This document shows positions 42,807-54,586 of a stretch of 64,000 bases of DNA, in pieces (within the stretch, counting starts at the first letter, position 1; each line of letters starts with the position of its first letter). This stretch comes from Tricholoma matsutake (Eukaryota; Basidiomycota; Agaricomycetes; Agaricales; Tricholomataceae): NCBI GenBank assembly GCA_026075535.2, contig AP026545.1:5518001-5582000 (forward strand), in the 5' to 3' direction. The position numbers and the translations under genes were made by a program. The notes beneath the pieces were generated by a model that saw only the letters and a list, made by a program, of their open reading frames with translations, was not told the origin of the DNA and did not search any database.

Positions 42807-42924
42807 CTGTCATCCCTGTAATTGCTGGCTTTGTGGTGGCAATCATCATTTCTTCGAATTTGTTGTTGCTGGTAGTTAGTAACAAGGAAATGAAATGAGA
42901 AAGGAAAAGGAAAGAAAAACTCAC

Positions 42925-44065
42925 CTATGGCCCAAGAGACGTTGATGTTTCTTGGGCCTTTTTTTTGGTTTTGCCTCATCTCCATCCTCGTCGTCATCGT
43001 CGCCTGTGTCATTATTGTCCATCCCCTTCTCCATCCCTGTCCCTTGGCATTGTTGTTCCATCTTGTCATTGTTGTCATCATTCATCCCTCACATCCCCGT
43101 CTTGTGTTCATTGTTCATTGTTTGTCCCATTCATCATTCTCTCCCTGTTGTCCTTGCTGTTGCATGCTTACTCATCCTGCGAGCAGGGCTTGTAGCAGTG
43201 GTAGTAGATGGTGGGTTGTGGGTTCTTGTGATGTAATATAAGTGGAACCTATAATAAATGAAGAACCAAGTTAGAATAAAATAAAATAAGAAACAAACAA
43301 GAAAAAACTTACCTAGGGCCCAAACAACAATAGATGTCATTTGGGCCCGTTTCATGTGTGATGTGGCCAACCCCTCCCTCTCCCCATTGCCTTCATTTCC
43401 TCTGTTCCCTTTGCCTCCTATCATCCTCTGCATGTTCATGTTGTTGTGTTGTTGTCCTGCCTGCTCCTTCTTCTCATTATCCCCATCCCCGTTGCTCCCT
43501 GTTTCCACCCTGTGAGCAGTTGTTTGTGGTGGCAGTTAGGGGTGCTGTGGTGGCCATGGTGGTGGTGGTGGTGGTGGTGGTGGTGGTGGCCATTGTCATT
43601 GTTGTGGTAGTCACATCATTGTAAGTTAAACCTGTAAATAATGAAAATAAAGTTATGCAAGATAAAACCTGTATAGAATGAAAATAGAAGTTAGTTTCAA
43701 GAAAAACAAGAAATGAACATCAAGAAACTTACCTGGGGCCCAAATGACAATACACGTTGCTTGGGCCCGTATATCATCCTCGTAACCCCCCACCCCATCC
43801 CTGTCCCTATTCTCGTCATTGTCTCCTCACTATTGGTTGTGCCATGCACTGTGTGATCAGCTGCTCACGACAGTGGTTTGAGGTGTTGCAGTGGTTATAG
43901 TTTCAACAGCTGGAGGTGCGGATGTGTTGGCTGGGATCATCGTGTCATTGTGAGACAAAACCTGTAGAGAATGAAAATAGAAGTTAGAAAAATAGGAAAG
44001 GAACAGAATAAGAACTTACCTGGGGCCCAAATGGTGTGTATCTATCCGCCATTTGAGCCTGGGCC
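42925..44065 (-). repeat. Four hairpin-plus-splice-donor modules
   Basis: Minus-strand hairpins at 42929-42959, 43316-43348, 43735-43768 and 44023-44061 (for example GGGCCCAAATGACA with TGTTTGGGCCC) are each followed directly by AG|GTGAGT or AG|GTAAGT, and the introns have CTAAC-like branch sites and YAG ends (for example acceptor TATTATAG near 43255). In one frame they read RAQMTSIVVWALG, RAQATCIVIWAP and similar. Spacing is roughly 290-420 bp, as in a tandemly expanded exon unit. Confidence 0.65.
43555..43596 (+). repeat. (GGT)n microsatellite
   Basis: About twelve GGT units, nearly perfect, lie just after a CTGTGAGCAGTTGTTTGTGG palindrome variant. They would code a Thr or His run on the minus strand, like the His/Thr runs in the F and G cargo. 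Confidence 0.85.
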
Positions 44066-44771
44066 TCGTCCTCATACCCCAGTCCCATCCCTGTGTTGGT
44101 GTTCGTCTTCCCACTGTTCATTCATCTGGTGGTGGTGGTGATGGTGGCCATGTGGTCCCCTTTGTCATCCAAATGAAAGCCTCACATCCTGTTTGGACAG
44201 GGAGGAGGGTAGCGTTTTGTGGCTGCTGTCAAGCTTAAAACACTGTAATATTAAACAAAGAACATATTGTTAGTTAAGTTGAAAAGAAAGAAACAAAAAG
44301 CTTATGATTTCGATGTGGGAGTCATCGTGGTGAAAATGCAAGTTATCATCTATGGAAATAAGGAAAGCATATTATTAGTAGTGAAAAGAAAAAGAGAAGG
44401 AGAAACAATTACATACTGCTATGGTCAGTGTTACTGAGTGTTGTGGACTCATGGAGAGTGATAACAACGTCGATCAAGAAGTTTGATCACCATTGTCAGT
44501 TGTGTTTGCATGGTCTCAACGCTTTGCGTTTCTTGTGTGCATTGAGCATTGTACAATGGATGAAGATTGACATGCATAAATTAACTAAAATTGAGTAAAA
44601 TATGATATGGTACTTAACTGGCCCAACTTAGCACTACCCATGAAAACCTGCGACACCGTGTGGATGGGTGCGGTATGACACAGGTTCAGGATTTCAGGCA
44701 CTGTACCCATACCTGTATACCCTGTGACCCAAACACCGCAGGTTTACCCGCACCCATGCTACACCCTATGT

Positions 44772-45057
44772 GAGTTTGAGTGTCATGAATAAACCTTATA
44801 TTACTAACTAATAATTCTCCTGTGGCTCAACTGGTTAAGCACACATGTTTGGTTTGTCATGTGATCACTCTCATCAACATGCCTTGAGTTCAATCCTTAC
44901 TCTGCACAAATATATTTTGTAGGCACTTTGACAACTTAAGACTCAAAATTTGACTATCCATTAGAGTATATACTCTAAGTTGAGCATCTGGAGTAACCAG
45001 AATCTGGTCAGAATAACTGGAATAACTGGAATCCAATTGGAATAGGTGGGGAAGGGT
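44772..45057 (+). mobile_element. Right end of an F-type TIR element (H)
   Basis: The sequence GTGTCATGAATAAACCTTAT to AATAGGTGGGGAAGGGTAAA is nearly the same as 28768-29046, the right end of element F, including the tRNA-like segment, subterminal repeats and TIR. Both are followed by TTACAGC, so the true TIR may extend further. The left end is not found within the window. Confidence 0.72.
44815..44910 (+). repeat. tRNA-like segment of element H
   Basis: Box A-like TGGCTCAACTGGTTAAGCAC (44823-44842) and box B-like GAGTTCAATCC match the right tRNA-like segment of F with few changes. It is oriented toward the adjacent TIR. Confidence 0.62.
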
Positions 45058-46547
45058 AAATTACAGCCATTTTGGGTGTGATGGCTTGTTTTCAGTCAGG
45101 TGTCATTTTCTGGCCTTGGCCCAGATGGATCTAATTCTAAATCAACAGAAATATTTCTATCACATGCAGGAAAAAAAGTTCAGTTTGAATCAGGTTCAGC
45201 AAGGTTCAAAGATTAACCTTGCCCAAACCCAGAACTCAAACTTCAGTCCAGTTCTGAAAAGTTCAGGCTCAAACTTTGGTTTGGAACTGGACTGCGGCAT
45301 CCCTGGGACTGATCTCTGTGCTGAATGAGCAGCACAACTCCTAAGTACTGTACTGTCAGAGCTTGTCATTATGATACCAGCTCCTTGATAGCTTGGAACA
45401 CAAAAAAGAGGTGTGGCAAAGGGTATCTATTTCCCAGCCTCACAAAAAAAAAGCATGGATGGTTTATTACTGCTGACCTGGTCTTGGAGCCTCATATAAT
45501 ATACATCACATCTGAGGCCAAATCATAGTAGGTAGTACATAGTTTGAGTAGTACATATAATTTGAGTGAAAGAGTCATTGTTGTTACATTAATACACCAG
45601 AACCCTGGATTACCCCTAGGCTAGATCCCAAAAAATTGAAATCTCATGAATTCTGTCTGGACACTTTTGGTTGATTCCTGTCTGGATTTATGCTAGGCTA
45701 CTGTATCAGGTCAGGAAGTGGGCCACCCTGTCTAGTGGGCCACTTGGCACTTTTCTGATGAATGATGCCTAATCTGTTATGTGCCAAAGAAGTACCTGTA
45801 TGGGACACACCACCAGCAGAAAACTGGAGCTGAAGTCATGTGATAGTGGTTTCCAAAAATATGCCCGAAGATTGGGGATGGCCCCAAAATGCCAGTTTCC
45901 TTAAAAGGCATGTGATGTTGAAATCTTGGGATGCAGGGCACGACAAGATTTCCCAAAAATTCTGAAAATATTTGGGGAAGTAGAGAATATATATGTCAAT
46001 GTCATAGGGTCAAAATATTGTTAGTAGCTACTTGGTAAAAACCTTGGTGGTCCACTTCATAGTCATCTCCAGATTTGTGGCCCATGTGGCAAATTATCCA
46101 CCTAATCTGATCAAGTTGCTTTTTGTCCATTTTTGCAGTCTACACAACATCTCAGGGCACTTGTCCATCCATCAAAACACCCAAGCAAGCAGCAAGGATC
46201 ATACATTCTCACCTGAGGACCCTTCACCCTTAGGTGGCCCATTTCCTGCCCTTTGACAGTACCAACTTTTCCAAAATTTGTCCAGACGCCCAGATTTGGA
46301 CTTTCCTGGGCTTAAAATTTGTCCACCCAGGTCTAGCCTCCTGGAGTGCCCAAATCATGATTGGCGCATGTTATGTAAGGATGGTATTCTGAGTACTATA
46401 GAAATATATACAATGATAAACTACTATACTGCTTTCCTGTCCCAATCCAGTCCTTATCAATAAAGGTGGAACATTGTCCAAATTGAGGATGTCGTGATCC
46501 ATAAGGAGAAGCGTTGACGATCAACATAAGGTAGGTCTCATTCAGAA
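45058..46547. other. Repeat-like DNA, no gene recognised
   Basis: This 1.5 kb has short open readings (45325-45528 and 46032-46256 on plus) without family resemblance. The text is CpG-poor like its surroundings, so it is probably old repeat DNA. The segment near 45640-45690 has CTGTCTGGAC strings like those at 63770-63830. Confidence 0.45.
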
Positions 46548-46552
46548 CCAGC

Positions 46553-46759
46553 TGTAACAGAAACACTCTGGTGTTTCCATCACTTAGGGGAACACAGTGA
46601 GATAAATAGGAATTTGTTATGATTGTAAGAAACTGAGGGCTATCTAAGACATGAATTGCAAGGTCAACAAGAAGGCACATGATCATGTGTATTTGTAATT
46701 GTATGAATGTGGAAGGTGTCTGGAAGAGAAGGAAATGGTAAGTAGAGAATTATCTTACA
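46553..46759 (-). repeat. E4 3' LTR
   Basis: This 207 bp LTR starts (plus) TGTAACAGAAACACTCTGG and ends ATTATCTTACA. It matches 54587-54798 with about a dozen differences, mostly transitions. Confidence 0.9.
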
Positions 46760-46853
46760 CTTGCCTATACCCTGTTGAAAAAAAAGGAAAAGGTGTTTGT
46801 AAACAAGATGCTGTGAAGTGTGTGTGTGAATCAGTTATTGTCAGCTTCATAAT

Positions 46854-47223
46854 TTGCCAATGCTTTGGTTTCTAGAAGTTCAGATCGAGGTAGCCAGAGG
46901 TTGTGTTCGGGGCCGTATCTGAGCCATTGCACCAGGAATTGGTGACCCCTCCCTCAAGGTCTGTGGTCTATGATTTTCTCAATGAAGTACTCTGTTGTTC
47001 CATCTGCAGTGACGAGGGGTTTTGGTGCAGCATTTGCTCGGCCAGGGAAAAGGTTGTCATTGTTCTGAATGTGTGTCCTCAGTTGGGCAACATGGAAGGT
47101 GGGGTAAGTCTTTGAGGTTGGTGGTAGTAGTGTATATGATGATGCTGGGTGGCTCTGCGTGATTTCATAGGGTCCATTGTATCTTGGCATAAACTTTGCA
47201 ATGTGACCATCTTTTGCCCACAT
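46854..47223 (-). pseudogene. E4 integrase C-terminus and chromodomain
   Basis: KFMPRYNGPYEITQSHPASS precedes the chromodomain: EYFIEKIIDHRP, a TGA stop, then GHQFLVQWLRYGPEHNLWLP. The aromatic positions of the chromodomain are present. One stop breaks the fold's first loop. Such domains direct chromovirus integration to heterochromatin. Confidence 0.78.
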
Positions 47224-47472
47224 GTAATCTTGTCATCGATGAGCTGTTGCCAAGAATACTTTATCTCCAACAGTAAAAGTTGGCTCTGGAAGCAGGTCTT
47301 TGTTTGTGAAATGTGCCTGTTGGATTTTTGTGGCGAGTAGGTTATCTTTTGTGGCATTCGTCTCCTCTTCCCTGGTCTCTACAAAGGTACAGGCAGTGTT
47401 CATTTCATTGGATTGTTGTTCGAGTGGGTGGTCTGCTGTTGGTGCGACAAGCGGTGGGATGAGTCGTGGTGA

Positions 47473-48248
47473 TCATCCAGTCTTCAATACAAATGGAGAT
47501 ACACTTGTTGAAGCATTGATGGAGTTCATGATATCAAAATGAACCTTAGGTAATGCCTTTGCCCATCCTTTTTGGTTGTGTTTGACATGAAAATGCAGAC
47601 ATTGGACGATTGTTTTATTCAACCGCTCTGAGGATCCGTCTGTTTGTGGGTGGTATGCCATGGACAGTTTGTGGTTTATTCCTGTCAATTTCATTAGTGA
47701 TTTCCAGAAGTCGGACACGAAGAGTCAGTCCCTGTCACTAATTATTTCCAATGGACAGCCATTTTCGCAATACCATCTGTCAAAAAAGAGGTACACAAAA
47801 TCCTTGGCTGTCATATCTGTTGTGCATCCTGCGATTTGTATGTCCGCCCTGAGGCAGTCGGTCATTGTAACAATGGCATCAAAACTGTTGTCCTTTGGTA
47901 AGGGGCCAATGAAATCGATGGCCATGGAGTTGAAGCATGTGTCTGGAATTGGTAGGGGATGCAGGGGGCCATGGGCTTTGGTCATTGTATATTTGTTATG
48001 TTGGCAATCCATGCATCCAGGTACATAACCCTGACTGAGGTCCTTACACACATTTTTGGCCAATAAAAGTCATTCTGGAGGTGTGTGTATGACTTCTCTG
48101 TACCGAAGTGTCCTAAATTGTCGTGTGCAAGTTGGAAAAGTCGCTCTCTGAGGTTCTTGTATTTGGGGATTACCAGTCGATCTCCAATGACAAGCAGGCC
48201 ATGCTTGAGAGTCACATGGAGTTTTGAATCCAGCATTCCAGGTTTCAT
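47473..48248 (-). pseudogene. E4 integrase core
   Basis: The HHCC domain reads LAHDNLGHFGTEKSYTHLQN and GCMDCQHNKYT. The catalytic residues are in AIDFIGPLPKDNSFDAIVTM, CPLEIISDRD and HPQTDGSSERLNKTIVQC, so D, D and E are all present. Frames change twice and there is a stop after IISDRD. The preceding HHCC block needs another frame. Confidence 0.82.
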
Positions 48249-48281
48249 GTCATCCAGAAGTCCTAGACACCATGGGTCTGC

Positions 48282-48713
48282 TCAATACCCCTTCTTTATC
48301 CTAGTGATTATCTTTGGGTCTGATTGAATGGTGAATACTGCAGACGTGATTATTGGTAAGGGCTGGCTGTCAACAGAGTCAGGGAGGCTGGAGAGCATGT
48401 CGGTGACTGTGTTCCTGTCACCATTGATGTACATGATGGTGTATTCATATTGGGACAAATATTCCATCCACCTGGCTTGGTGCTGTGAGAGGTCTCATTG
48501 GAAGTCAAAGTTCTGGAGGGTTTTGTGGTCTGTACGTATGTGTATGTGAGTTCCAAGCAAGTCCACCCACCACTTCTTCAAGGCACACATGATGGATAGC
48601 ATTTCTTGCTCATGTACTGGATAGTTGTGTTCTGCTTGGTTTAGTTGGCAGCTTTCAAATGCCACCAAGTGGGATGCCTCCCAGGAAGTCCTGAAAGACA
48701 ATACAGCACCCAT
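48282..48713 (-). pseudogene. E4 RNase H
   Basis: Blocks MGAVLSFRTSWEASHLVAFE, HEQEMLSIMCALKKWWVDLL, IRTDHKTLQNFD and, after a frame change, EYLSQYEYTIMYINGDRNTV match gypsy RNase H. The conserved DAS start and the TDH Asp are partly preserved. The frame is broken once within the domain. Confidence 0.78.
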
Positions 48714-49034
48714 TCTTCACTTGCTTGCATCACAGGTGACATATATGTTGTTGTCACCAGGATTCTTGTGGTCAATGGTCGTTAGGCAATCTCTGCCCAC
48801 AACTAAGTGCTTGATGCTGTCAAAAGTGATTTAGTGTTCAGATGTCCATGTTGGGAATGCATTGTTGTATTCTTTGCACGTAAGTGGAGTCAGGATTGCG
48901 GTATGCTCAGCTAGTGATGGTAGAAAAGATGCAATGTATCGCACCAAGCCCAGGGACTGGCGGACATGCTTTGTGGAGCGTGGTGTGGGCCAGTTCAAGA
49001 TATGTGCAACTTTTGATTGGTCAGCCTCGATTCC

Positions 49035-49893
49035 TCATGCAGAAATGTGGTGCACTAGAAAGTTGACCTCTGTAGTGACGAGTGTGGATTTCTTCAGTGA
49101 GCAGTATAACTCGGCCTTCTGTAAGGTGTCAAGTGCAAGGGCCACATTTATTTTGTGGTCTGCAAGTGTGTTGGACCAAATGATAACATCGTCGAGGTAT
49201 ATGTGGCATATCTTTCCAATGAGATCTTTCAATGCAAGGGTCACCCGGTGAGTTGTGCATGCCCATAGGCATGACTACCCACTCCCACAGCCCGAATGGT
49301 GTGAGCATGGCGGTGTACTTGATGTCATCTGGGTGGACCAAGGTTTGGAAGAACAAGTTCATCATGTTGATCTTCCCCCAGATTTGACCTTTGGCACAAT
49401 CAGTAAGTATGTCGTCTATACAAGGCAGAGGATAATTATCAGGAACATTAAGTCTGTTTAGATGTCAGTAATCATTTACCCAGCGAGGAAGTATGGTTGG
49501 GTCAGCTTTTGGTATTATGAAGGAGGGTGATGCATAAGGGGACAATGATGGCCTGATTCTGCCTGCAGCAATGTGTTGGTCAATCAATGTTTTCCATCCA
49601 GCACGGTACTTCCATGGGCAACCATAGGCACACGATACTGATACAGGCATGCCAGGTAGCAGTTGTATGTGGTGGTATACATCCTGTAGTAGGTCTTTCA
49701 CATGTGGGATGTCTGAGGGGAACCAGTCTTGAAAAGATTCTTTCAATTGCTTGTCAAGTTTTCTCAGGGTTGCTTTGCCTGCCAGCTGTTTGATCCAGGT
49801 TTTGATGGTAGCAATAAGGTTGGGCGGGCTGGTGGTGCATGAGTCCATGTCAAAATGCTCCTCGTTTTTTTCAAACAGGGACATTAGCTCCAT
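49035..49893 (-). pseudogene. E4 reverse transcriptase
   Basis: The reading runs from KADPTILPRWVNDY through a TAA stop to LNRLNVPDNYPLPCIDDILT and GLWEWVVMPMGMHNSPG. The catalytic YLDDVIIWSN is intact near 49172-49205. At least two frameshifts and the stop after VNDY prevent a full-length product. Confidence 0.82.
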
Positions 49894-49899
49894 GTGGAC

Positions 49900-50400
49900 C
49901 AGGATCCATGCCTTCCTTGTTGTGTTCTGTCCCGTCTTGATTTGCTGAGCTTCCAGTTTTCTACATTCATTAGGGGATTGAAGCAGGACTTTATGATTTA
50001 GTTTAGGGTCGGGGGGGTTCAGTAGGTCATAGCTGGATTCCTTAGCAATGACAGTTCACAGGTCAGCATCGACAACAATTTTATTTTTCACGAGAAAATC
50101 AAGGCCAAGTATTAAGTCCATGTGAAGTTCAGGGCAAATGATTGCATTGACAGCACGGGATTGCCAAAGGGAATCTGGAGACTGAACATATAATCTACAA
50201 TAATGCGTTAAAACAAGAGGCGATGATTTCCTCTTCTTTGTGAATGCACCCAAGACAGAGAGAGGTTTGAAGAGGGGTCATGCAGTGAGGCATAGTATCT
50301 CGGCGAGGTTGCTAGAAATCAAGACTGATGAGGAGCTGTGATCAATCAGTGCTTCAATGGGTGTAGGAGCACAAGTTGCAGGGGCATTGATGCAACACAT
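49900..50400 (-). pseudogene. E4 protease
   Basis: The reading CAPTPIEALIDHSSSSVLISSN holds the catalytic D (ALIDHS, in the place of D-S/T-G), followed by a TGA, then LHMDLILGLDFLVKNKIVVD. It begins immediately next to solo LTR copy C, which separates it from gag. The HLW..C...ALID run seen in E2 and E5 is split here by the insertion. Confidence 0.72.
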
Positions 50401-51748
50401 TGATAGGTCCACCTTGTTGTTCAAGCTTGGAAAACACATCTACGATCATTGTCAAAGCTCTATAAAGCTCTACAGACCTCTACAAGGCTCTACGAACCCA
50501 TACAAACCCCTCCAAACCTCTATGAACCTCTACAAAGTCACAAAGAAGCTTTGAAAATCTTTGCAACACTTCGAGATTCTTTGCAACACCTCGAAATTCT
50601 TTGTATGCCTTCAGCCACCATAATACAATTCCCCCGACCTTTGTACAGCTCAGGATATACACTTGGAACATCATTGATGAGTTCCAAACCAGTTTCGAGC
50701 AATATCGCAGCAATATCGGCCTTCAAACAAGTCCAATATTTCCTTGACTGACTTCGAAAATCATTGAACATCGCAAATCAACATCGGACACTATACCGCT
50801 ATCCGAATAATCATTGCACACATGCCAGACATGTCCCTACCATTGTCAAACAATATCGCACCAATTTCGGGCCACGAACAAAGTCCGAAGAAACTCCGAA
50901 AATCTTCGAAAAACATCGAACCTCAAAAAACATCTTTGGACACAGTATTTCCTATTCAAATGATCCTTGGACGCATGCTGGACACATGGGACACTATCTC
51001 AAGTATCTCGAACATATTTCGACTGCATGTGCATGCATACAATCCACTCGAAGCAGTTTCCGATGTTTTATTCAATTTATAACAAGGACAGTCTGCTTTT
51101 AGCTATTCTTTCTTATTATTTCTTCATCGTGTGTTATATTCACCCTTTCTAGTCTCGCTTTATTGTTCTGATATACTTCTATTATCTTTTGCCTCAAGTT
51201 TTCCACATGTTTGCCTCATGTTCTCTAGCCTTTTTAGGTAGTTTCTTTATTTTATATAAAAAGATGTACTAGATACAAAAAAAAACAAGAAAGTCATTGT
51301 CTTCCTCCCAGATCACAGTGATTTGAGAGTTCAGTTTAGTCTTATTCAGTCCAAAGTTTGGTGTTTTACACTAAACTTCCTCGAAATTCCTTGAAATTCC
51401 TCACATCACACTATTTTTGCTCTCGTTTCCCTCAATTTGCCTTTGCTTTGCTTCTACTACTCATCTAGTCCCCCAATCTTGCATCTGAACATATTTGCGC
51501 ACTCAAAATTCCTCAAAACCTCAAAAAAAAACCTCAAAAAATATCGCGACATCTCAAAAATCATCGCAAGTCCTCAAAACACACTCTCTTAGCTTCGAAC
51601 TGCTTCGACAAGCAGTTGTTTGATGACTATTTGATGGTCGGTCTGACAGGTGACATCTAGAGGGCCTTGCATCCTTCCTCTGACTTGTGTTATACCATCT
51701 GAAGCCTTTTTGTGGGTTTTGTTTGGGTTTCCAGGTTGAGCATCATCA
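50401..51748 (-). mobile_element. Solo LTR, family TGAT...ATCA, copy C
   Basis: This 1348 bp unit is inverse to copies A and B: it starts TGATAGGTCCACC and ends GAGCATCATCA on the plus strand. Flanks are ACAT (50397-50400) and ATGT (51749-51752), which fits a decayed ACGT. It lies inside E4 between gag and protease, so it is younger than E4. Confidence 0.78.
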
Positions 51749-51752
51749 ATGT

Positions 51753-52960
51753 CCAAAGGAAATGTTCCAGGAGTGTGAAAGAAGAAGAAATGTACTTGTC
51801 AGCTTCATCTGCATGTATGAACCCATCTGAGTCTCCATTGCTATCATTGTCCTTGAACATTGTGTCCTTCTCGAAAACCATGGCGACTGTTGTGGAGCTT
51901 CCTACTGTGATGTTGCCAGTCTTTATCTTCTTGTACACCGCTTTCGCCTTGGCTGCATTAGTCAACATGACTTTCTTGCAGTCCTCAAGCATTGGGCATG
52001 GGTTGGTGCAGTTGCAGCCAACATGTCCTGCATAGAAGACATGACACTTGTAGCAGCCTAGATGCAGCTGGAGGAGGGTCTTCTCGTCATCTGTAAGAGG
52101 GTTGAGGGTGGTGGACTGGGAAATGGTGGGGGTGTTCTCGATGTTTGGTACTGACAACTCCCATAACACATTGTTATTCTTTGCCACATGCGTGACCCAT
52201 GCTGCATGGCTGGCCTGCAGGTCTTGCTCGAGTAACTGGAGATGTTCCAACCATTTTTCAAAATCGGTGATTGAATCGAGGGTGCCTTTGGTAGCGCCCA
52301 GGGCAGTGCCATTGTTGGCTTTGTAGAGTTGTTTCATGCCATCGGAGAGGTGGGGGATCAAATGCAGGCGGAAACAGTTATCTGGGATGTGGTATGCAGA
52401 TTGTGCTGCGCCTAATTCATCGTTGGCATTGCGAACGGTGTTCACCCATGTCAGGAAGTTTGCGGTGCCTTGTGAGCCAATCTGGTCTTGCACAAGCTCG
52501 TCTTCCCAGGAGCGAGGTAAGAATTTCTTCTTCAATGCGATGAGGAATTCCAGGAAGGTGAGGGCTAGAAGTTGCGCCTCCTCCACATTGATCCACGATT
52601 GGAGAGCTGTTGATTCGAAGTTATAGATGATCTTCCCTACTCGGTCCTTTGCAGCAACATCCTTCATTGAGAAGTAGCGGCGACAAGTGTTGTCAAACTG
52701 GCATATGACCTTAATCGTCAGACGCCCGGCAGACAGAAGTGGGGTAGAGGATGGGGATGTTTGCTTAACTTCAGCAGCACATACAGGGTGTCAGTGCTTG
52801 GCATCATTCTTGTGTTAATTCTGGGGGGTTTGGAGTCTGAGTCTGAGGAACTGGTGTAGCAGCGTGTGTGTTGACTGTTGTTACTGGTTGGGGCAGGCGA
52901 TGGAGCTGGGGAAGGGGGGAGCGATGGCAGTGGTGACAAGGGGGAGGATGAAGCATCCAC
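51753..52960 (-). pseudogene. E4 gag
   Basis: The N-terminal reading MDASSSPLSPLPSLPPSPAP is Ser/Pro-rich. After a frame change near 52720 the capsid follows (SAGRLTIKVICQFDNTCRRY, NFESTALQSWINVEEAQLLA, FLEFLIALKKKFLPRSWEDE), open for about 310 residues. The zinc knuckle CYKCHVFYAGHVGCNC has C-x2-C-x6-H-x4-C spacing. The C-terminal EADKYISSSFTLLEHFLW runs into solo LTR copy C. This is the longest intact gag in the window. Confidence 0.82.
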
Positions 52961-53050
52961 TTGGGGTATTAGGGCACGAGATCAACTCCTGGTGGTGAGC
53001 GGTGTGGATTGTGAGGGGAGTCGAGACAGATTGGTATCAGATGGTAGCAT

Positions 53051-54224
53051 TGATAGGTTGTCTCCTTGGCTCAAAGGCTGATTCACCATTTCAACCATAT
53101 TCTAATCACATCGGCTAACTCCTACAACGTCCCAGACGCAATGCGACCCAGTCTATCGATCGCAATATCATATCGACTGCATCGAAACATCACCAGCAAC
53201 ATCGATTGTACTGAGAAACCACATTGCACAACCTTAGGACTACCTTGAAAGCCCCTAAGATCCCTCTAAATGACCATTGAACATCCCCGATCAATGTCAA
53301 ACAAACTGCGACCGTGATCAAACATTGTCAACCATTGTCGAGCGTTATCGATCGATATCAAGAGACTGCAAGCGACATTGGGCACCGCATTTGTTATCTA
53401 AATGGTGGAATACCATGCGCCAGGGAGTACTCCAACTCGTGCTCAAACCTGCTGATAATAGGTCAGCCTCATTCCAAGTCCCTATCGCGTACAGAACCCG
53501 CTGGACAGATTATTGCAAGACTTAGCGCAGTTTATACACAAAGGACAGTCTCTTTTTGGTTCTTTCTCTTTATTACTCCTTCATCATATGATACATCTCT
53601 TTCTTGTTTGGATTCCAGTCTCCTTTTTGGCCTTGTGCCTTAACTCATATCTTTTGCCTCATGTTCTACACATGTTTCTTATACCATTTCAGTAAGTTTC
53701 TTTTAAAACATATAAAACTCTGTAGTATCTACTTGGAAATACAAGAAATTGTCTTCACCTATCGTCTTGTATCAAGTTCTAAGAATCAGATCTATCCTCT
53801 AAAACAATCTAATCTTCTACGAGTTTTCTCGATCAACGAGAAACCTCTGCGACCATTGTCGTCCTCAATCTTCCTACGATCCTCTGATCGTTAGCACTAG
53901 CAACTTCCTAGCCATCGGCTATAGTCTTCGTATACTATCGACCTATCAAAAGGTCCTCGGAATTCACACTTCGACCATCAACAATAAAACTTGTTTGCCG
54001 TTGATCTCGTTGATTGTCCTCAATATCGATCGATACCCCATTGGACTGTGTCAAACACCTTCATCTCCTATAGAACTACCTTTACAACTAGTACCAACTA
54101 GTTGTCCTCCCATAGGTTGGACCACAAACATTCAGAACGTCTCGCAACCTTCCTCTGACTCATTGCAAATATCATCAGTTGCCTCATTGGCTGTTTTGGT
54201 GGTTTTCCCAGGTTGAGTATCATC
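53051..54224 (-). mobile_element. Solo LTR, family TGAT...ATCA, copy D
   Basis: A more divergent, shorter copy (1174 bp) starts TGATAGGTTG and ends GAGTATCATCA on plus. Flanks are GCAT (53047-53050) and GTGT (54225-54228), again transitions apart and consistent with GCGT. It shares motif order with A-C but few long matches, so it belongs to a subfamily. Confidence 0.68.
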
Positions 54225-54586
54225 AGTGTATGGGTAAGAATGAGGGGGTCATGGAGGGCAAGTTTTGTTGGTTACTCGAGGCTTTATATAGGCAGTGGTG
54301 TGGATTAGGCTGGGGATTGGGGATGGGTGATGTGATACTGCCAAAAGGGCGCTTCTCACATTTCCATGCATTCTGATGCAGATGAGGCTTCTTGCCTAGA
54401 AAGGATAGAGATCTCTTGGATTGGGGAATTTAATTTACCACTTGTTCTTCGTTCGGTGGTGTGGTTCTTTTTGGGGAATACAGCCAGGGGGGTATTTTTC
54501 CGGTGCCAGGGCTTTTGGGGAGGTATCCAGGGTTGTGATTGGCAGGTTGGTGGGGGTGCACATTGAGTTCATATTTTAACAAAAAG

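Larger units (their letters stand above)
40674..44771. mobile_element. Possible TIR element L enclosing the 40.7-44.8 kb mosaic
   Basis: CTCACCTAGGGTGTAGCA at 40674 and TGCTACACCCTATGTGAG at 44754-44771 are inverted repeats of 18 bp with one mismatch, and both ends continue into ACC/GGT-rich, loosely related sequence (CACCGCAGGT). The flanking 8-mers do not match convincingly. Inside are solo LTR B and four hairpin-donor modules. It may be one large element or two unrelated ends. Confidence 0.45.

Noticed and set aside
40674..44771. 8-bp target duplication for the L ends (TTCTGGTG / TTTGAGTG)
   Set aside because: Only five of eight positions agree, which is not convincing.
27385..44910. Calling the tRNA-like segments functional tRNA genes
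   Set aside because: Acceptor-stem pairing is weak and anticodon arms are unclear; they sit in transposons, so they are recorded as tRNA-like repeats.
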